DNA from: Loripinus fragilis | Taxonomy: Eukaryota > Mollusca > Bivalvia > Lucinida > Lucinidae | Length of the DNA: 64,000 nt | Assembly: GCA_964019695.1 (NCBI GenBank) | Contig: OZ026515.1 | Coordinates: 137,955,049-138,019,048, forward strand | Reading direction: 5' to 3' | Shown here: piece by piece, positions 1-11,819 of the stretch | Layout of the letters: each line of letters begins with the position of its first letter | How positions within the stretch are numbered: position 1 is the stretch's first letter | Program-made: the position numbers and the translations under genes | Notes under the pieces: model-generated | What the model was told of the DNA's origin: nothing | Seen by the model: only the letters and a program-made list of their open reading frames with translations | The model's database searches: none

Positions 1-1299
1 CAACGTCAAGCTTTAAAACGGCTATTTTTCGGTAAATAATGGGAGTAATTTTTAATTTTCAACTGCAACGGTAACAGCAGACAACAGAAAACGGTGTATC
101 TAAGAAATTTTGCGAAACGGCTAAGTATTGACGGAGGAAATCGATTTTCCATATCAAAGTTACGTTTTCAACTTTACGTCATCCTCAGTTCTCCACTGAT
201 GACAAATTTGTGAAATTTTATTGCGGCAATTTGTTAGCAATCTCGAAACAATACTTCCGATTTGGTTTACTTTTTCTAAACACTCAAGCTTCCTGTACAA
301 TGTAAATTTACTGGAAAAGTATGAACGCTAGAGGGACGTCGAGCTTTGGTGACTGCCATTCTTAATTTCATTTGCTTTGTTTTAATGGAGATGTTTGTCA
401 TGGCCTACGACCAAATTTTAAATCTTAACCAAATTAATAACGATTCTGGGATCAATTAAAAAACTGTAAGATTTCTTTTGTAGTTGAGTATACAAGAAAT
501 GACCAAAGGCTAACATACAACTTATGATTATTATAATCCAAAGATTAACCCATTTAAGCCAAATGGACCCTCCTACCCTTATCAATAGGATGCGCCGTAG
601 TTCCTGAAATAGTATGGGTAAAGAAATGTTCATCTTGGAAATGGGACATATTTCGCAACTTATTTATTCAGCTGTTACAAAGAAAAATTCGAAGTTCATA
701 TGTATACTGTTCATACACCAAGAAGTTTAGGCGCGTTTTAATTTCAAGTTGAAGTTCTATTTCAAGTCTGTGTAAAGAACCTTGATCATGGTATCAGTCT
801 ACAAGCAAGTCCATTATGTCAATAATGTAGTGTTACAATTAACATAGATAAATTATCAGTTACTCGTAATATCTACAAAATAGACTCCAGTTGAATTTTA
901 TTTTATTCTATATAGATGTACCACGACTTCTGAGAGTCGACCTATGGATCATTCTATTTCAAGAGATAGATGCGTAATGCGTAACACGAGCCAGTCGGAC
1001 TTGGGCATCTGTTAGTGTCAAAATATTATGGTGGGTGTAAGTTAACGAAACAACAACAACAAAAAAAAAACATCCCAATTTTTAGATGCGCGTTTTCAAT
1101 ATTGTAAATTCAGTCGTGCTTCAATGATCTTTGTTTATCTATAGTAATTAATAGCTTCGTATTGACTTATGACTGTTTTACGTTGTTCGCTGTTGACTTT
1201 CTGCGTGAAATAACTTGTTTGCATTGTATTGTATCTCCGTATATTTTATTGTATTGTATTGCAAAAGTGATCATAAAAGTAAGTAATGGTGCAAAGATC
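1..1299. other. Non-coding stretch, nothing recognised
   Basis: AT-rich sequence with only short chance reading frames. The only notable element is a short CAA/A-rich tract near 1051-1072. I see no splice-flanked exon or terminal repeats here. Confidence 0.5.
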
Positions 1300-1730
1300 A
1301 GGAATCGATACAATCAAGTACCACACCTGACCCAGGATACCAATGGGAAAGTGACAAACTCACAGAAGACACCACAAACGAGAGCCAAGAGGTCAGCCCT
1401 TTCCCAGCAGGTGACCACAAAGCACATATAAACAGACGCGCACAAAACATAGCAAACACAAGACAGAACAAAAACATAAAAGATCCACAAAAGAAGTACC
1501 GCCTTGGAACGGTCAGTAAAATATTTTACTGGAGGGCTTAAACCGGTTTAACGGCGCCAACCTCACCCTTAATTCAGATGTGGATCAAGACACATAGATA
1601 TTTGGTTTGCATGAAAGACCCCTAACTTATCAATGCATCATTTCTAAGGTATCAATTACTGAGATGAAAATGGCAAATAATTGCCAAGTAGTTCGGGTCA
1701 AAGCATATGCAAGTTGGAGCATGGGAGTTC
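1300..1730 (+). repeat. Dispersed exon-like repeat, copy 1
   Basis: A block of about 110 bp (1303-1412) recurs in inverted orientation at about 42765-42872 with few differences. Read in the frame giving TPDPGYQWESDKL it looks like old coding sequence; the other copy gives TPDPGYRWESNKL. The sequence after it, to about 1730, has the same character and I recall similar translated stretches from molluscan transcripts, but this is memory and not a search. There is no intact long frame. It could be a mobile element fragment or a decayed multigene-family exon. Confidence 0.45.
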
Positions 1731-2219
1731 TATTATAAATTAAAATCTTTCTTTTAATATTAAATGAAAGAAATGGAAATGCAGTTAATTTCTTCTTATA
1801 ATATCAGTTTATTTCAAATATAGAGGCCAAAAAGTATATAAAGACTCTGTTTTAAATAAGGGATGCATTTTGACCATTATTCGTGTATGAATTGAAAGGG
1901 AATATCATAATGTTATCATTATAAGGTTATCATAATGCATAGATTTTGCAATTTTACAGCAGAATTATGGATTTGATTCGTGTTTATTGGAGATTTTATA
2001 TGCATTATGGTCTTAAGTTAACGTTTAGAATAAATTGCGCTGAGGTGGGATTTTAGTCAGACTCTTTTGACAATTAAAGTGATGATTTACTATTTAAATG
2101 GAGTTCAAGGGTATGATGTTTCAATACTCATTCGGTTGTTAATTTTATGTCGGTAATAATGAGTTGCTGTCTGTAGACAGAATCGCTTCATAAACGATAT
2201 TATCCAGAATGTGATATTC
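1731..2219. other. Non-coding stretch, nothing recognised
   Basis: AT-rich sequence with short ATTATC-type internal duplications near 1905-1935. No gene or element ends seen. Confidence 0.4.
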
Positions 2220-2343
2220 AGTCTTAGTGGGGGAAAATTTTTCATAGAACCAAATAAGTTGTATATCAGATGTTTTAGAATCTAGTCCTAGTGGGGGAAT
2301 ATTACTCATTAACCAAATAAGTGGTATATCAGTTGTTATAACA
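2220..2343. repeat. Tandem duplication, about 60 bp x 2
   Basis: Two adjacent diverged copies share the blocks GTCTTAGTGGGGGAA / GTCCTAGTGGGGGAA, then ACCAAATAAGT and GTATATCAG, about 60 bp apart. Confidence 0.75.
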
Positions 2344-3050
2344 TTACGATAAATGAAGATGCAGTGCTGTTTGTGTTTTGGGGGGAAAGATACAGCAGAA
2401 TCTACACAGAAGCCATAGTAACTTAGAATTTAGGGTTGACTTAACGGGAATTTTTCAGATGATACTTGTTTGGCTGAAAGGTATTTGAGCATTTAGTACT
2501 ATACTAGTCTGCATTTTAAAGAATTTTGCTGATGGGATACAGGATATCTTTAAGCTTTCTTCATGTGTAAACGGACAGTTAAGTCGCTCCTGTTTTGCAG
2601 AGAGTAATTTCAAATGTTTCTTATTTTGTGGTTGTGTTAGGTCAGGGAAGTAGCTTTGATGGAAATTCAAGATGGGAATTATTACTTTGGCTTAGGTCAG
2701 AGAATGTTTTAGTTAAATCATGTCAGTTTTAGTATGCTAGGTAAGGTCGAGAATAATTTCTTTTTCTTATAAGTTGAATGAAACTAAATTTGAGTTTTTC
2801 AAATAAGTTCAGCCTATGCTGCTTTCAGATTGACATAGGGAAGTGTTTTCACTGCTTGAGATTCGTTCATAATAATAAATGATGGGAAACAAAACAAAAC
2901 ATATTTAATGTACATGTTTGTAATAATGGAACTGTTTGTTCTAGATTGAAGGTCAAGATGTAAAGTTGAATTTTTAGAGAGAATGTGTGGTTCTTATTTT
3001 TGTTCAGTATAAAAAGGAACATGCGGTTAAAGCAAGTGTTCTTTTGACTC

Positions 3051-3052
<2 letters not shown>
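2344..3052. other. Non-coding stretch, nothing recognised
   Basis: Unique-looking AT-rich sequence. Short frames on both strands lack domain-like composition or splice context. Confidence 0.4.

Positions 3053-3085
<33 letters not shown>
3053..3085 (+). repeat. Poly(A) tract
   Basis: An uninterrupted run of about 30 A residues. It might be the tail of a retroposed sequence, but no retroposon body or target duplication could be defined around it. Confidence 0.8.
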
Positions 3086-3086
<1 letters not shown>

Positions 3087-3159
3087 ACCAAGTGCAGAGG
3101 GAAAATGGCTTGGGCCATTATAGAAATAATATTATATATGATAAAACAAACAGTTGTTT

Positions 3160-3885
3160 ATCCAGCACGATTGAGAAAGTTGTTTATTCGGCCTAGGTCT
3201 GGCAAAAGTTGGTCTCAGAAAAGTTATTTATCTGGCAAAAGTTGGTCTCAGAAAAGTTATTTATCTGACCCTGGTGAGAGAAAAGTTGGTCTGAGAAAAG
3301 TTGTTTATCTGGCTCGGGTCAGAGAAAAGTTGGTCTGAGAAAAGTTGTGTATCCAGCCTGGGTCGGAGAAAGGTTGTTTATTCGGCCTGGGTAGGAGGAA
3401 AAATTTTCATCTGGCCTAGCTCGGAGAAAAGTTGATCTGAGAAAAGTTGTTTATCCGGCCGGGGTCGGAGAAGGGTTGGTCTGAGAAAAGTTGGTTATCC
3501 AGCCTGGGTTGGAAAAAAGGCGGTCTTAGAAAAGTAGTTTATCCGGACTGGGTCATAGAAAGGTTGGTCTGAGAAAAGTTGTTTAACTGGCTTGTGTTGG
3601 AGAGAGGTTGGTATAAAAAAAAAAGAAAAAAAAAAGATGTTTATCCGCACTCTGTTGGAGAAAAGTTGGTCTGAGAAAAACTGTTTATCCAGCCTGGATG
3701 GGAGGAAATTTGTTTATCCGGCCTGGATCTGAGAAACGTTGGTCTGAGGAAAATTGTCTATTTGGCCTGAGTTCAGTGGAACGTTAGTCTGGAAAAAAGT
3801 TATTTATCCGGCCTGAGTCAGGGAACAGTTGTTTGTCAGGCCTGCGTCTGAGTTAAGTTAATTATCAGACCTGGATGAGTAGAGA
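3160..3885 (+). repeat. Degenerate tandem array (AAAGTTGTTTATCCGGCC family)
   Basis: More than ten imperfect units share the cores GAAAAGTTGGTCTGAG and GTTGTTTATCCGGCCTGGGT, spaced at variable intervals of about 40-75 bp. Two adjacent units near 3200-3265 are almost identical, showing recent local duplication. The array sits about 75 bp after the poly(A) tract. It has no long open frame, so it looks like a minisatellite and not protein repeats. Confidence 0.85.
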
Positions 3886-4006
3886 AAAGGATGGGTTTTG
3901 TAATATTTATAAGTGTTATACATATATTCGTAGGTATAAAAACTCAGGAAACGCTTTCTGTTCATAAGAAATTAGAAATTTAAACATAAATCCACTTCTT
4001 TGTTTT

Positions 4007-4178
4007 GTCGAAAAACTGAAGCAGAAGCGGCATTCCAAACAAAACCTGTGTTTTGTTTCTTTTTCTCTAAAGAATAGTTTTTGAATTGTAAATCTGGTTT
4101 GCAATGCAGGATCTAACCTTTAGAGTGTTAGAAAAGACAATATTTATTTTCGGACGATCAAAGAGAGGGAGAAAATAA
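4007..4178 (+). repeat. 172-bp direct repeat, copy 1
   Basis: Matches 6440-6611 over 172 bp with no difference that I could find, starting GTCGAAAAACTGAAGCAGAA and ending GAGAAAATAA. The near-perfect identity against degenerate surroundings implies a recent duplication or gene conversion. Confidence 0.9.
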
Positions 4179-4179
4179 A

Positions 4180-5160
4180 TCCATTTCTTTTCGGTCGGTC
4201 TTTCTTGCGAATGTTATTTATTAACGCTAAAGAACTTTTCATGAGGTTTTATGTTTTAAGCATGCATTTCGTGAGTATGTGTCTAAATATAGTATTAAGT
4301 CACGCTTTTTCTGAGTGAGCTTTAAGCAGATTCTATATAAGGAATATTAAGTATGTTTAATTCAGTCGACGTTTCTGCTTCACAAAAGTAAGAGGTATTT
4401 CTTTTTGTTCTTCAAATCTTTCAATGTAAGATAAATCCCAAAACCGTTATAACTTTCAATAACTGTATGAAATCTTGTGGTAACTTAAATTTAGTACCAA
4501 AACATATAAAAACCTCACTGTAGGAATCTCTTCGTTTAATTGTAGATTTTCATATTCAGTTTTCAGTTTATGGATCATGACTCAGTTTTTGGAATTTTTA
4601 GTTTAATATGAAGCTTGAAAATATTTTTTACATTTTGTGAGATGGTTGTTAGACATAGTCTAAATCATTGGATTGATTTTTGAGTAAAATTGCCTTTGAG
4701 ATGCTCTCAAGAGCAGTTTATTTATAATGGAAGGTTTGAGCATGATGTTAAGTTATAATTCAGATAAGTGTGTAACATGTCATGACAGTGGTCTTGGAAA
4801 GTATTTCCAAGTTTTTCAGGCTGGTACTTCACGGTGTGTATATTGATGGTCATGTTCTGGTTGCTTCATTGGTTGAAAAGACAAGACTGCTCCAACAGGA
4901 AGCAAAAGGATGTAGAAGGTATAATTGGCCAGGATATGACAAAAGGTACCTTATGGTTATAATAATCAAAAATCTAGATTATGTTGCCTGTGCAAAGTAC
5001 GATTACTTAAGAGCATTCCCTGAAAATTAAAGCATTTATTTTCAATATTGATGAATATTTGGAGGTTTAAAGCAACAAATGTAATCCAGTTTAAAACGTG
5101 CCGTCAAAAAGAACGTTAAACCTAATATGACGTCAGAGTGCTAGTCTCTAGTTGCTTGTA
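4180..5160. other. Non-coding stretch, nothing recognised
   Basis: AT-rich, no exon-like frame. An 82-codon open frame at 4782-5030 has no recognisable domain, and its first part resembles a short segment near 6285 (AAGTTTTTCAGGCTGGTA). Confidence 0.4.
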
Positions 5161-5214
5161 GGTTATTGTTGACTCAGTATAAACATCGGTTATTGTTGAC
5201 TCAGTATAAACATC
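5161..5214. repeat. Perfect 27-bp tandem duplication
   Basis: The unit GGTTATTGTTGACTCAGTAT plus AAACATC occurs twice head to tail. Each unit carries a TGACTCA motif, the classic AP-1 site; whether it is bound is unknown. Confidence 0.85.
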
Positions 5215-6413
5215 GAACAAGTATAATGTATTCACATGCGTTATGCATGAACTATATTGTAAATGCAAATGAAATTGTACGAATTTTACGTTTATTTAAA
5301 GTTGTATTATAGGCATTTAAAGTGACCCACCCTTCATTATGAGCCCTTGTATGTGTTATGGCCTAATTGTTGTCATGGAAACAGGCAGCACACAAAACTT
5401 TAAATATAATCAGAATTATTTGTTACTTTGATGACATCAAGTTTTAGATACATTTTTGTGGTACTTTAAAAGCATGTGAAATTTATCATTTAGGCGTTTT
5501 TAAATGTCTGTTATGTAATAATTTGCTGGAATGTCTTAAGGACCCTTTTCTCAGATCCGCGCTCATATGCATTTCATTTGCTTGTCAAATTTTCAGTCCA
5601 CCAGCATATTATATTTATATCAGTTTCAGCTTGTAGCTTCAGTATGTAGTTTACATGACTCCATTACTGTGAGATTTTCATAAACGGTTCTGGCTAAGTT
5701 GTTTTCAAGAATAATTTTGCAGACAATTATTAACTTAAAGTCAATTTTATATATTGAAGAGTAGTGGAAAATTTAAATCTTAACTGAACTTGTATATCCG
5801 GTATTATAGGACCTTAAACGTTTCAACATGTGAAAAATTTGGTGTAGATGCTTTGTAAAAGGAGAAATTTAGTTATAAAAAATTTTGTAAAGAGCACTTT
5901 AGTTATCTAAGTGGTATAAATTCTATTTTTTGCAAAACAGAGTAAACTTAATTTAAAGAGTGAGTAAACACTCCTGGGACGGGAGCATAGAGTTGAGGTT
6001 CTATATAAAAAGCTATTTTGAACGTACAGAAGAGTTAGGGAACTTTCAGGGAACTTTTCTGCAGGTTTAAAATTCTAGCTTGAACATGCCTCTGTGTGAA
6101 CGTCCTGCTGGTCAGAGCATGGATAAATCCTACCTCCCCCTCCCACAGGGAGTTAGGGTTGGGTAGCCCGCTCGCAGATTAAGGAAAATACAGCACAAAT
6201 ATGAACTAAAAAAGCATACAAAGGCGTATTGGGATATACTTCTGTGAAGTGTTGAGATATGTGAAAACAGCGTTTTGAACAGGATTTCTAAGTTTTTCAG
6301 GCTGGTATGATTGACAGACTGTTGGGCAAGACGAACAAGAAGAATTGAGAAGAATTTGTTGTATAATTATGTGAATTTTGTTTTTGTACTTATCATAAGT
6401 AAATAAAAGTAAT
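5215..6413. other. Non-coding stretch, nothing recognised
   Basis: AT-rich unique sequence without terminal repeats, tandem arrays or convincing coding frames. Confidence 0.4.
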
Positions 6414-6611
6414 GTCGAAAAACTGAAGCAGAAGCGGCAGTCGAAAAACTGAAGCAGAAGCGGCATTCCAAACAAAACCTGTGTTTTGTTTCTTTTTCTC
6501 TAAAGAATAGTTTTTGAATTGTAAATCTGGTTTGCAATGCAGGATCTAACCTTTAGAGTGTTAGAAAAGACAATATTTATTTTCGGACGATCAAAGAGAG
6601 GGAGAAAATAA
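6414..6611 (+). repeat. 172-bp direct repeat, copy 2, with extra 26-bp partial unit
   Basis: 6440-6611 repeats 4007-4178. The first 26 bp (GTCGAAAAACTGAAGCAGAA plus GCGGCA) is present once more immediately before, at 6414-6439, so copy 2 has a small tandem duplication at its left edge. Confidence 0.9.
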
Positions 6612-6854
6612 CTAGACTGGTCAGTCTCCTTGTTACCCAAATTAAATCGAGATGCCTTTTTCTCACAATGGGCTCAAAACTACAACAGGTATGTACAGGT
6701 ATACAGCTGTAAAGCGTTTCACGGGTGAATAAATACACTCTGTCTTACCGACTTTTAAATGGAAATGTCCACGGGTGTGTCTTTGCTAAGGACCGCCCAG
6801 TCTCTCTTAACTGGTCGGACTATAATGCAGCGTCTGTTAGTCTATCAGACAGTA

Positions 6855-8462
6855 AACAAGAAAAACTATAACATGTGCTACATGTTATAAACGGCGTTGT
6901 TGAAGGTTCTTATGAGTAATAATAGATGAAGGATAATACTGAAGTTTTTTTTCGCAATGAGATATACATTAAAGCAGCTTTGAAATGAGTCATTAAATGC
7001 TTGACGTTTCGCTAATAAACGATTCAATCAGACGGTGATGGGGAAGCAAGCTTTTGTGAATACTTGTTATCACCAGTCTTTTATGAAAACCAATACTTGT
7101 CCGCGGGGAAAGAAACAGTTAGACTGCATTACGTCCCTTGATATACAGTATTTCAAAAAAAAAAAAAAAAAAAAAATCAAGAAAAACTATGACTTCTCAA
7201 GTCGAAAGAATAATATCCCATGCATTTTGCTCCTTTTGATGGAAAGAAACCCAACCCCAGCCATGAGTTTGCGGGTGATAGGAAAAATCTACTAGCGTGC
7301 CAGTAGCAAAATAAAGAAAGATGATGTTTACTTCCTCGTTTGACACAACATCGAAACAAACCTCAGGTCAAACCAATCGAATGACCTATTTTCCGCGTTT
7401 TGCCTTTAAAATTTTTTAGGTTATTTTCTTTGCTTATTCATATTTTCTGCTTGTATGCCCGTTGTACGTTCTGTTTGTTTGGTTAACTTTTTTCTTGCTC
7501 CTATTTTCTAATAAAATGAAAAGTTTGTTTCTGTTTTATCGTGGCACTGTTTTATCGCACACTGCTAAATATAGAATGAATGACGTCACAATGATTTACA
7601 GAACAGTCCTTTAAATACTTATTTAATATACTTATTTAAGAATTTCGAATCTATAGTAATGAATTATCAATAAGTTCGCCCCAGAAAACCGCTGATAACA
7701 CTTAATTGGAAATAATTTCTTGGTAGAAATATTAATTACAATTCTAAGTTATTCTAAGTTAGACCATTAGACCTGCTGGCGAGTGTGAAAAATAGGTACA
7801 GTCCGTGGGTATAACAGGGGTTGAACATCCGACATTTTCACTGAAAAGACACCCGATTTTAGACGTTTTAAATACTCTTTTAATAAGAGAAGTCTACGTT
7901 TGTTTTTACTTTACCCTTGGAAAAACGAAAAATTTAATCAAAAAATTATTCATTGAACAATAACTTTGATCACACCCCTCTTCGGAATAGTCCATTTCAA
8001 AACCAATTACAATTATAGGCTAAGTAACCACTGTTTCATAAATGAACTAATATTAGTTACTTATGCATTAAAGCTGCATACTCTGTAACTATGAACATTT
8101 TTCGAAAAAAAATATTTTCTTTTTAAATCATTTGTAAAAGTAGAATTAAGCTATGTTTTCACAATAAAAATGTTCAGTACAGCTGAAAACTGCATGGAAA
8201 AGTGAATTATCTTATCAAATAGGTGTATTTTTCTCTTGTTGGTAATTATTTGCGTCCCTCCAATAATTATAGACCGTTGAATTTTAACATAAATGCAGTT
8301 GTTTTGTTAGTGATAACTTGTTAAGATTTACGAAAAGGGTAAAATGTTTACCTGAATTTGAGTATTTTTACTGAGTTCTTGAAAAATAACAACATTATTT
8401 TTAAAATTAGAAGATCAAAAGTTACAGATTATGCAGCTTTAATAAGTAACGCCGTAGAAAAT
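6855..8462 (+). mobile_element. Long dispersed repeat, copy A (interrupted by a TTAA MITE)
   Basis: This block has an inverted counterpart at 45229-48928. Corresponding sequences include the TATAACATGTGCTACATGTTA segment (6867 here, about 48898 there), the GCAAGCTTTTGTGAATACTT block and the long stretch from 7200 to 8068. Similarity ends on both copies at AACAAGAAAAACTATAAC on one side and GTAACGCCGTAGAAAA on the other, so these are probably the element ends. No transposase frame is visible. Copy A contains a poly(A) tract at 7156-7177 and a MITE at 8072-8438 that copy B lacks. The superfamily is not recognised. Confidence 0.7.
8072..8438. mobile_element. MITE with TTAA target duplication
   Basis: Terminal inverted repeats AGCTGCATACTCTGTAAC and GTTACAGATTATGCAGCT bound a 367-bp element flanked by TTAA at 8068-8071 and 8439-8442. 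The uninterrupted site is present in copy B of the host repeat near 45243-45262, which has a single TTAA between the same flanks. TTAA duplications are made by piggyBac and Kolobok transposases. The element has no coding capacity. Confidence 0.88.
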
Positions 8463-9054
8463 TAGAGTACCGAGCATAAAAGTAAAGGATAAAACTAGAT
8501 GATAGGTTATAACAGTAAATAGTTAGCTAAAATCAGTTTCACCTGCAGCCTTGAAACCATTAAGGCAATGCAAGCATGAAACAGACCCAGAGAGGGAATT
8601 CTATTGTACTATTGCAAGAGGAAAGAAGGAGCATTTATTGTAAACCCTTGATGTTGAGGTCTGTCTAATTCTTTAAGTGTACTGCATGTAGTCCGGGAAG
8701 GATACAGCAAACTAACCATGTATTAGGCCAGATATTTTTTTATTAGTCGATTTACAAAGCCTCCTACTGTAATTTTCTGGAAAGTAGAAAAAAAATAACT
8801 CAAAAATTTCAAAAAATATTTTTTTTATTTTATCCGCCGACTATTAATATTATTCGTTTAGCTGAAAAAAATAATATATTTATGACACTCTGTCTGTGTA
8901 TTTTTAAGAGTGACACTCTTAAAAGTAATTGTCCTTTCCAGATTTTTAGGAAAATGATGAAATATATAAAGATTTAATACAGACTGTTGGTTAACTTCAC
9001 TAGTTTTACTGTTTTTTCTGGAGATAAAAAAAAGCTCTGAAAAAAAAGAATAAA
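8463..9054. other. Non-coding stretch, nothing recognised
   Basis: Very AT-rich, with several A/T runs. No gene or element ends. Confidence 0.4.
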
Positions 9055-9132
9055 AAAAAGCTCTGAAAAAAGCTCTGAAAATGACCAGTTAAGCTCTGAA
9101 AATGACCAGTTAACTGGTCATTTTCAGAGCTT
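9055..9132. repeat. Perfect 42-bp palindrome with flanking partial copies
   Basis: 9091-9132 is a perfect palindrome centred on CAGTTAACTG with arms AAGCTCTGAAAATGACCAGT and its complement. Additional direct partial copies (AAGCTCTGAAAA, then AAGCTCTGAAAATGACCAGTT) precede it from 9055. Confidence 0.9.
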
Positions 9133-9204
9133 TTTTATTTATTTTTTCGTCTCCTCGACCTTAATCTGAAAAAAAATCCCGTTAATCAACTAATAAAACA
9201 ATTT

Positions 9205-10174
9205 TGGCCTTACCTTGTAAAATAAGCAAAGACGGACGTCACCATTTCAGTTACGCTTGCCTGCCTGTCGTCCAGGGAGCAGCTCTTCGCTGGATTCGTT
9301 TGATTTGTGATATTCGAATCTACAACGGAAGTATATTCTAACTGTGGTCTTACAAGGGAAGTATAAGCAGCTTCACGTACCTTTTGCATCTTTGTTTTTA
9401 TACTGCGTCGTATAAATTCAAGAGTCTGATTAGCATTTGCGGTTACACGGTCAACATGGGAATTCCAGGTAAGACCACTAGATATATCAACCCCAAGATA
9501 CCTGGCATATGGAACAAACTCCCAAACCTGTCCATGTAATACGTAGTCAGTCTTTATTGTCTTTATGGAGCCTTTCACATGTACCACTTGACATTACGAG
9601 GGATTGAATTCCATATCCCACCTGCTCTCTCATACCGACAATATATCTATCTAAATCATTTTTGAGTGCTGAACTGTCATCCTCATTTTCCATGGTAAGG
9701 TACAGGGCTATATCGTTAGCAAATATTCTCACTCGGGGCGGACCTCATCAGGTAGATAATTATATATACCCAGGACTGAGCCAACAATGTTGGTAGCGGA
9801 CCTTGCAAAGAATGCAAGCGAGAGAGATAGATCTGAGACTTCAGCTTTCTTAAACATGGGCATGACATTGGCCTTCATCCAGTCTGAAGCGAGCTTTCCC
9901 GTTTGCAGGGACCTGTCAAAGATGATTTTGATCATGTGAGCAATCTCTTACAGGAGCTCTTGCAGCAGAAAGGGGTTCCTCCTATCCGGCCCCGGCTGCC
10001 TAACCCGCTTTAAAGTTTTATAATGACTGAAGTAGTCCATTTTTTTCTTAGACGTCTATATCTGGCATCTCTGTCGTAGTGTCCTGTTGTAAGTCCGGAA
10101 TGGTGTCAGAAGGCAGACTACCCACTGTTTTCAAATCCTGCACTCGCAAATTGGCCATGTGTGAAAGAGACAAG
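9205..10174 (-). mobile_element. LINE (PHD/EN/RT family) copy 2, 3' part
   Basis: Read on the - strand this matches the LINE at 59230-62741: the linker SLPSDTIPDLQQDTTTEMPD near 10090 and the post-RT region (DISSGLTWNSHVDRVTANAN, then VREAAYTSLVRPQLEYTSVV) at 9300-9490. The RT core between the motif-1 region and the GSVLG motif is deleted (roughly 330 bp relative to the 61-kb copy, near 9785). The catalytic FADD motif reads FAND. Several stops and frameshifts break the frame. It ends near 9205, before the family's 3' UTR. The matching 5' part resumes at 13967, beyond an inserted DNA element. Confidence 0.85.
10172..10174. repeat. Target-site duplication AAG, left
   Basis: Matches AAG at 13967-13969. 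Removing the element and one AAG gives GAGACAAGGGTTCC, which aligns without a gap to GAGACAGGGGTTCC in the complement of the LINE at about 60930-60943. Confidence 0.85.
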
Positions 10175-10318
10175 TAGTCCGGCAGAATTTGGGTGAATTT
10201 TAGGAGGACCTGGAACTTGATTTTAAACTTTTTTTTCTTTGTTGATTCTGGTAGTGCATACATTGTCCTTGAAGAATCCGAGTGATGTCACTCTGGCATC
10301 ATTGAGCATTTCGATATG

Positions 10319-10482
10319 TCCAAGATGGCGTCCAAGATGGAAAATATGTCTCAAACCCATTTTCTTTCTTAAAGTGTATGCTATGAAGTTGCAATCTAAT
10401 TGTAGACACTTTGCTCGTAACCAAATAAAAAGAAGGAAAAGAATGCGGACAAGATGGCCGCCAAGATGGCCGCCAAGATGGC
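10319..10482. repeat. AAGATGGCGTCC / AAGATGGCCGCC motif cluster
   Basis: Two copies at 10321-10340 and three tandem copies at 10451-10482 of a 12-bp unit AAGATGG(C)(G/C)(T/G)CC; one more near 10641. Inverted versions (GGCGGCCATCTTGGAC) occur at 13305-13320, 13471-13503, 13643-13665 and 13810-13830. The core resembles the YY1 consensus AANATGGCGGC. Confidence 0.75.
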
Positions 10483-10969
10483 AGTTTATAACAAAAAATA
10501 AAAGAAAATCTTCCCTAAGACTGGTAAGCTCCAAGAATTTGCATGCAAAATTTTATTATAGTGATTTTTGAACTACAAACATTATCTTTGTAACATCCCA
10601 GTGATGCTATTAATGCATCATTCAGAATTTGATGTATTCAAGATGGCGTCCAGAATGGTACAGGACAAGTTTTATAACCCTGTGGGAGTATCATCCTATA
10701 TGTAGGCATGTCAGATGGATTTGTAACAGACCAGATACCTTGCTTGATAGAGCAGCACTTTACAAACATGCGTAGATGAATTCATGAACCCAGTATGCAT
10801 GTCTGATATAATTGCATTCTACAAGCAGGCATATCTGAGAGAGGTACTGGATCATCAGACATGTCTGATATAAAGGCACCTATGTACAGGTAGCACCAGA
10901 CTTGTAGCCACCCTTCTTCCATCTGCACTCGACTAGTAAAATGTTGATTGCAGTGGCAATTGACCAGAA

Positions 10970-11390
10970 GGCATGGCCTGTAGTGAGGTGCCACGCCAAC
11001 AGGCATGGTCTATAGTGAGGAACCACAAAAACAGGCATGGTTGATGCTGAGGCACCACACCAGAAGGCATGGCCTATAGTGAGGCAACACACCGATAGGC
11101 ATGATTGATAATGAGCCACCACGCCAGAAGGCATGAGCTATAGTGAGGTCACACACCAGAAGGCATGGCTAATAGTGAGGCACCACACTAGAAGGCATTG
11201 CCTGTAGTGAGACACCACACCCGAAGGCATGACCTATACTGAGACACCACACCAGCACAGCAGAGCTAATATTGAGGCACCGCATGGGAAGGTATGGCCT
11301 ATAGTGAGGCATCACACCAGCAGGCACGACTGGTAGTCAGACACCATACCAACAGGTATTGCAGATAGAGAAGCACAACACCAGCTAACA
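10970..11390. repeat. Degenerate 32-bp tandem array
   Basis: About twelve units of the type AGAAGGCATGGCCTATAGTG plus AGGCACCACACC, spaced 31-36 bp. Looser relatives (GCAGGCATATCTG) spread through 10780-11700 and 12490-12800, so most of the element interior may derive from expansion of one short unit. Confidence 0.85.
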
Positions 11391-11819
11391 TGCAGGATTG
11401 AGTGGCAAAGATCCAGCAAGCATCCATCTTGCAGCAGCACTCAACCAGTAGGCATATTTGAACAGCAGCGGTGTTTTGGCAGTAAATACACTTGGCCAGC
11501 AGGCATATACGTTGCAGTTGCAACAGCGTAGCAACTCTCTAGAGTGGCACTCGACCAGGCATCATTCTCGCCTAATAAAGTTTCACACTGCAAGTTGGAC
11601 CTGGGTGTTTGTCTAATTGAATGGTACCAAGTCCGCAGGCATATCTGCTGAAGCTTTACCAAACAGCAACTATGTATTGCCACCAGGCCATCACATCAGA
11701 CATCCTTACCATCACATGTGTTTAATTATGTGGTAATTGCACGATGGATGGTCAGGCCTCAGACTTTATGACGGCTCTGATGTAAAGCTTTAATCGGTGG
11801 GTTGGTGCCTGATTCTTAT

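Noticed and set aside
3053..3085. Poly(A) as tail of a processed pseudogene
   Set aside because: No spliced coding sequence lies upstream and no target duplication flanks it.
10239..10571. 110-codon + strand frame with RWPPRWPPRW
   Set aside because: The peptide repeat is the AAGATGGCCGCC motif cluster of the transposon end read in one frame.
10970..11390. Regular 32-bp repeats that might suggest a CRISPR array
   Set aside because: The units are contiguous and degenerate without distinct spacers, the DNA is eukaryotic, and the array lies inside a transposon.
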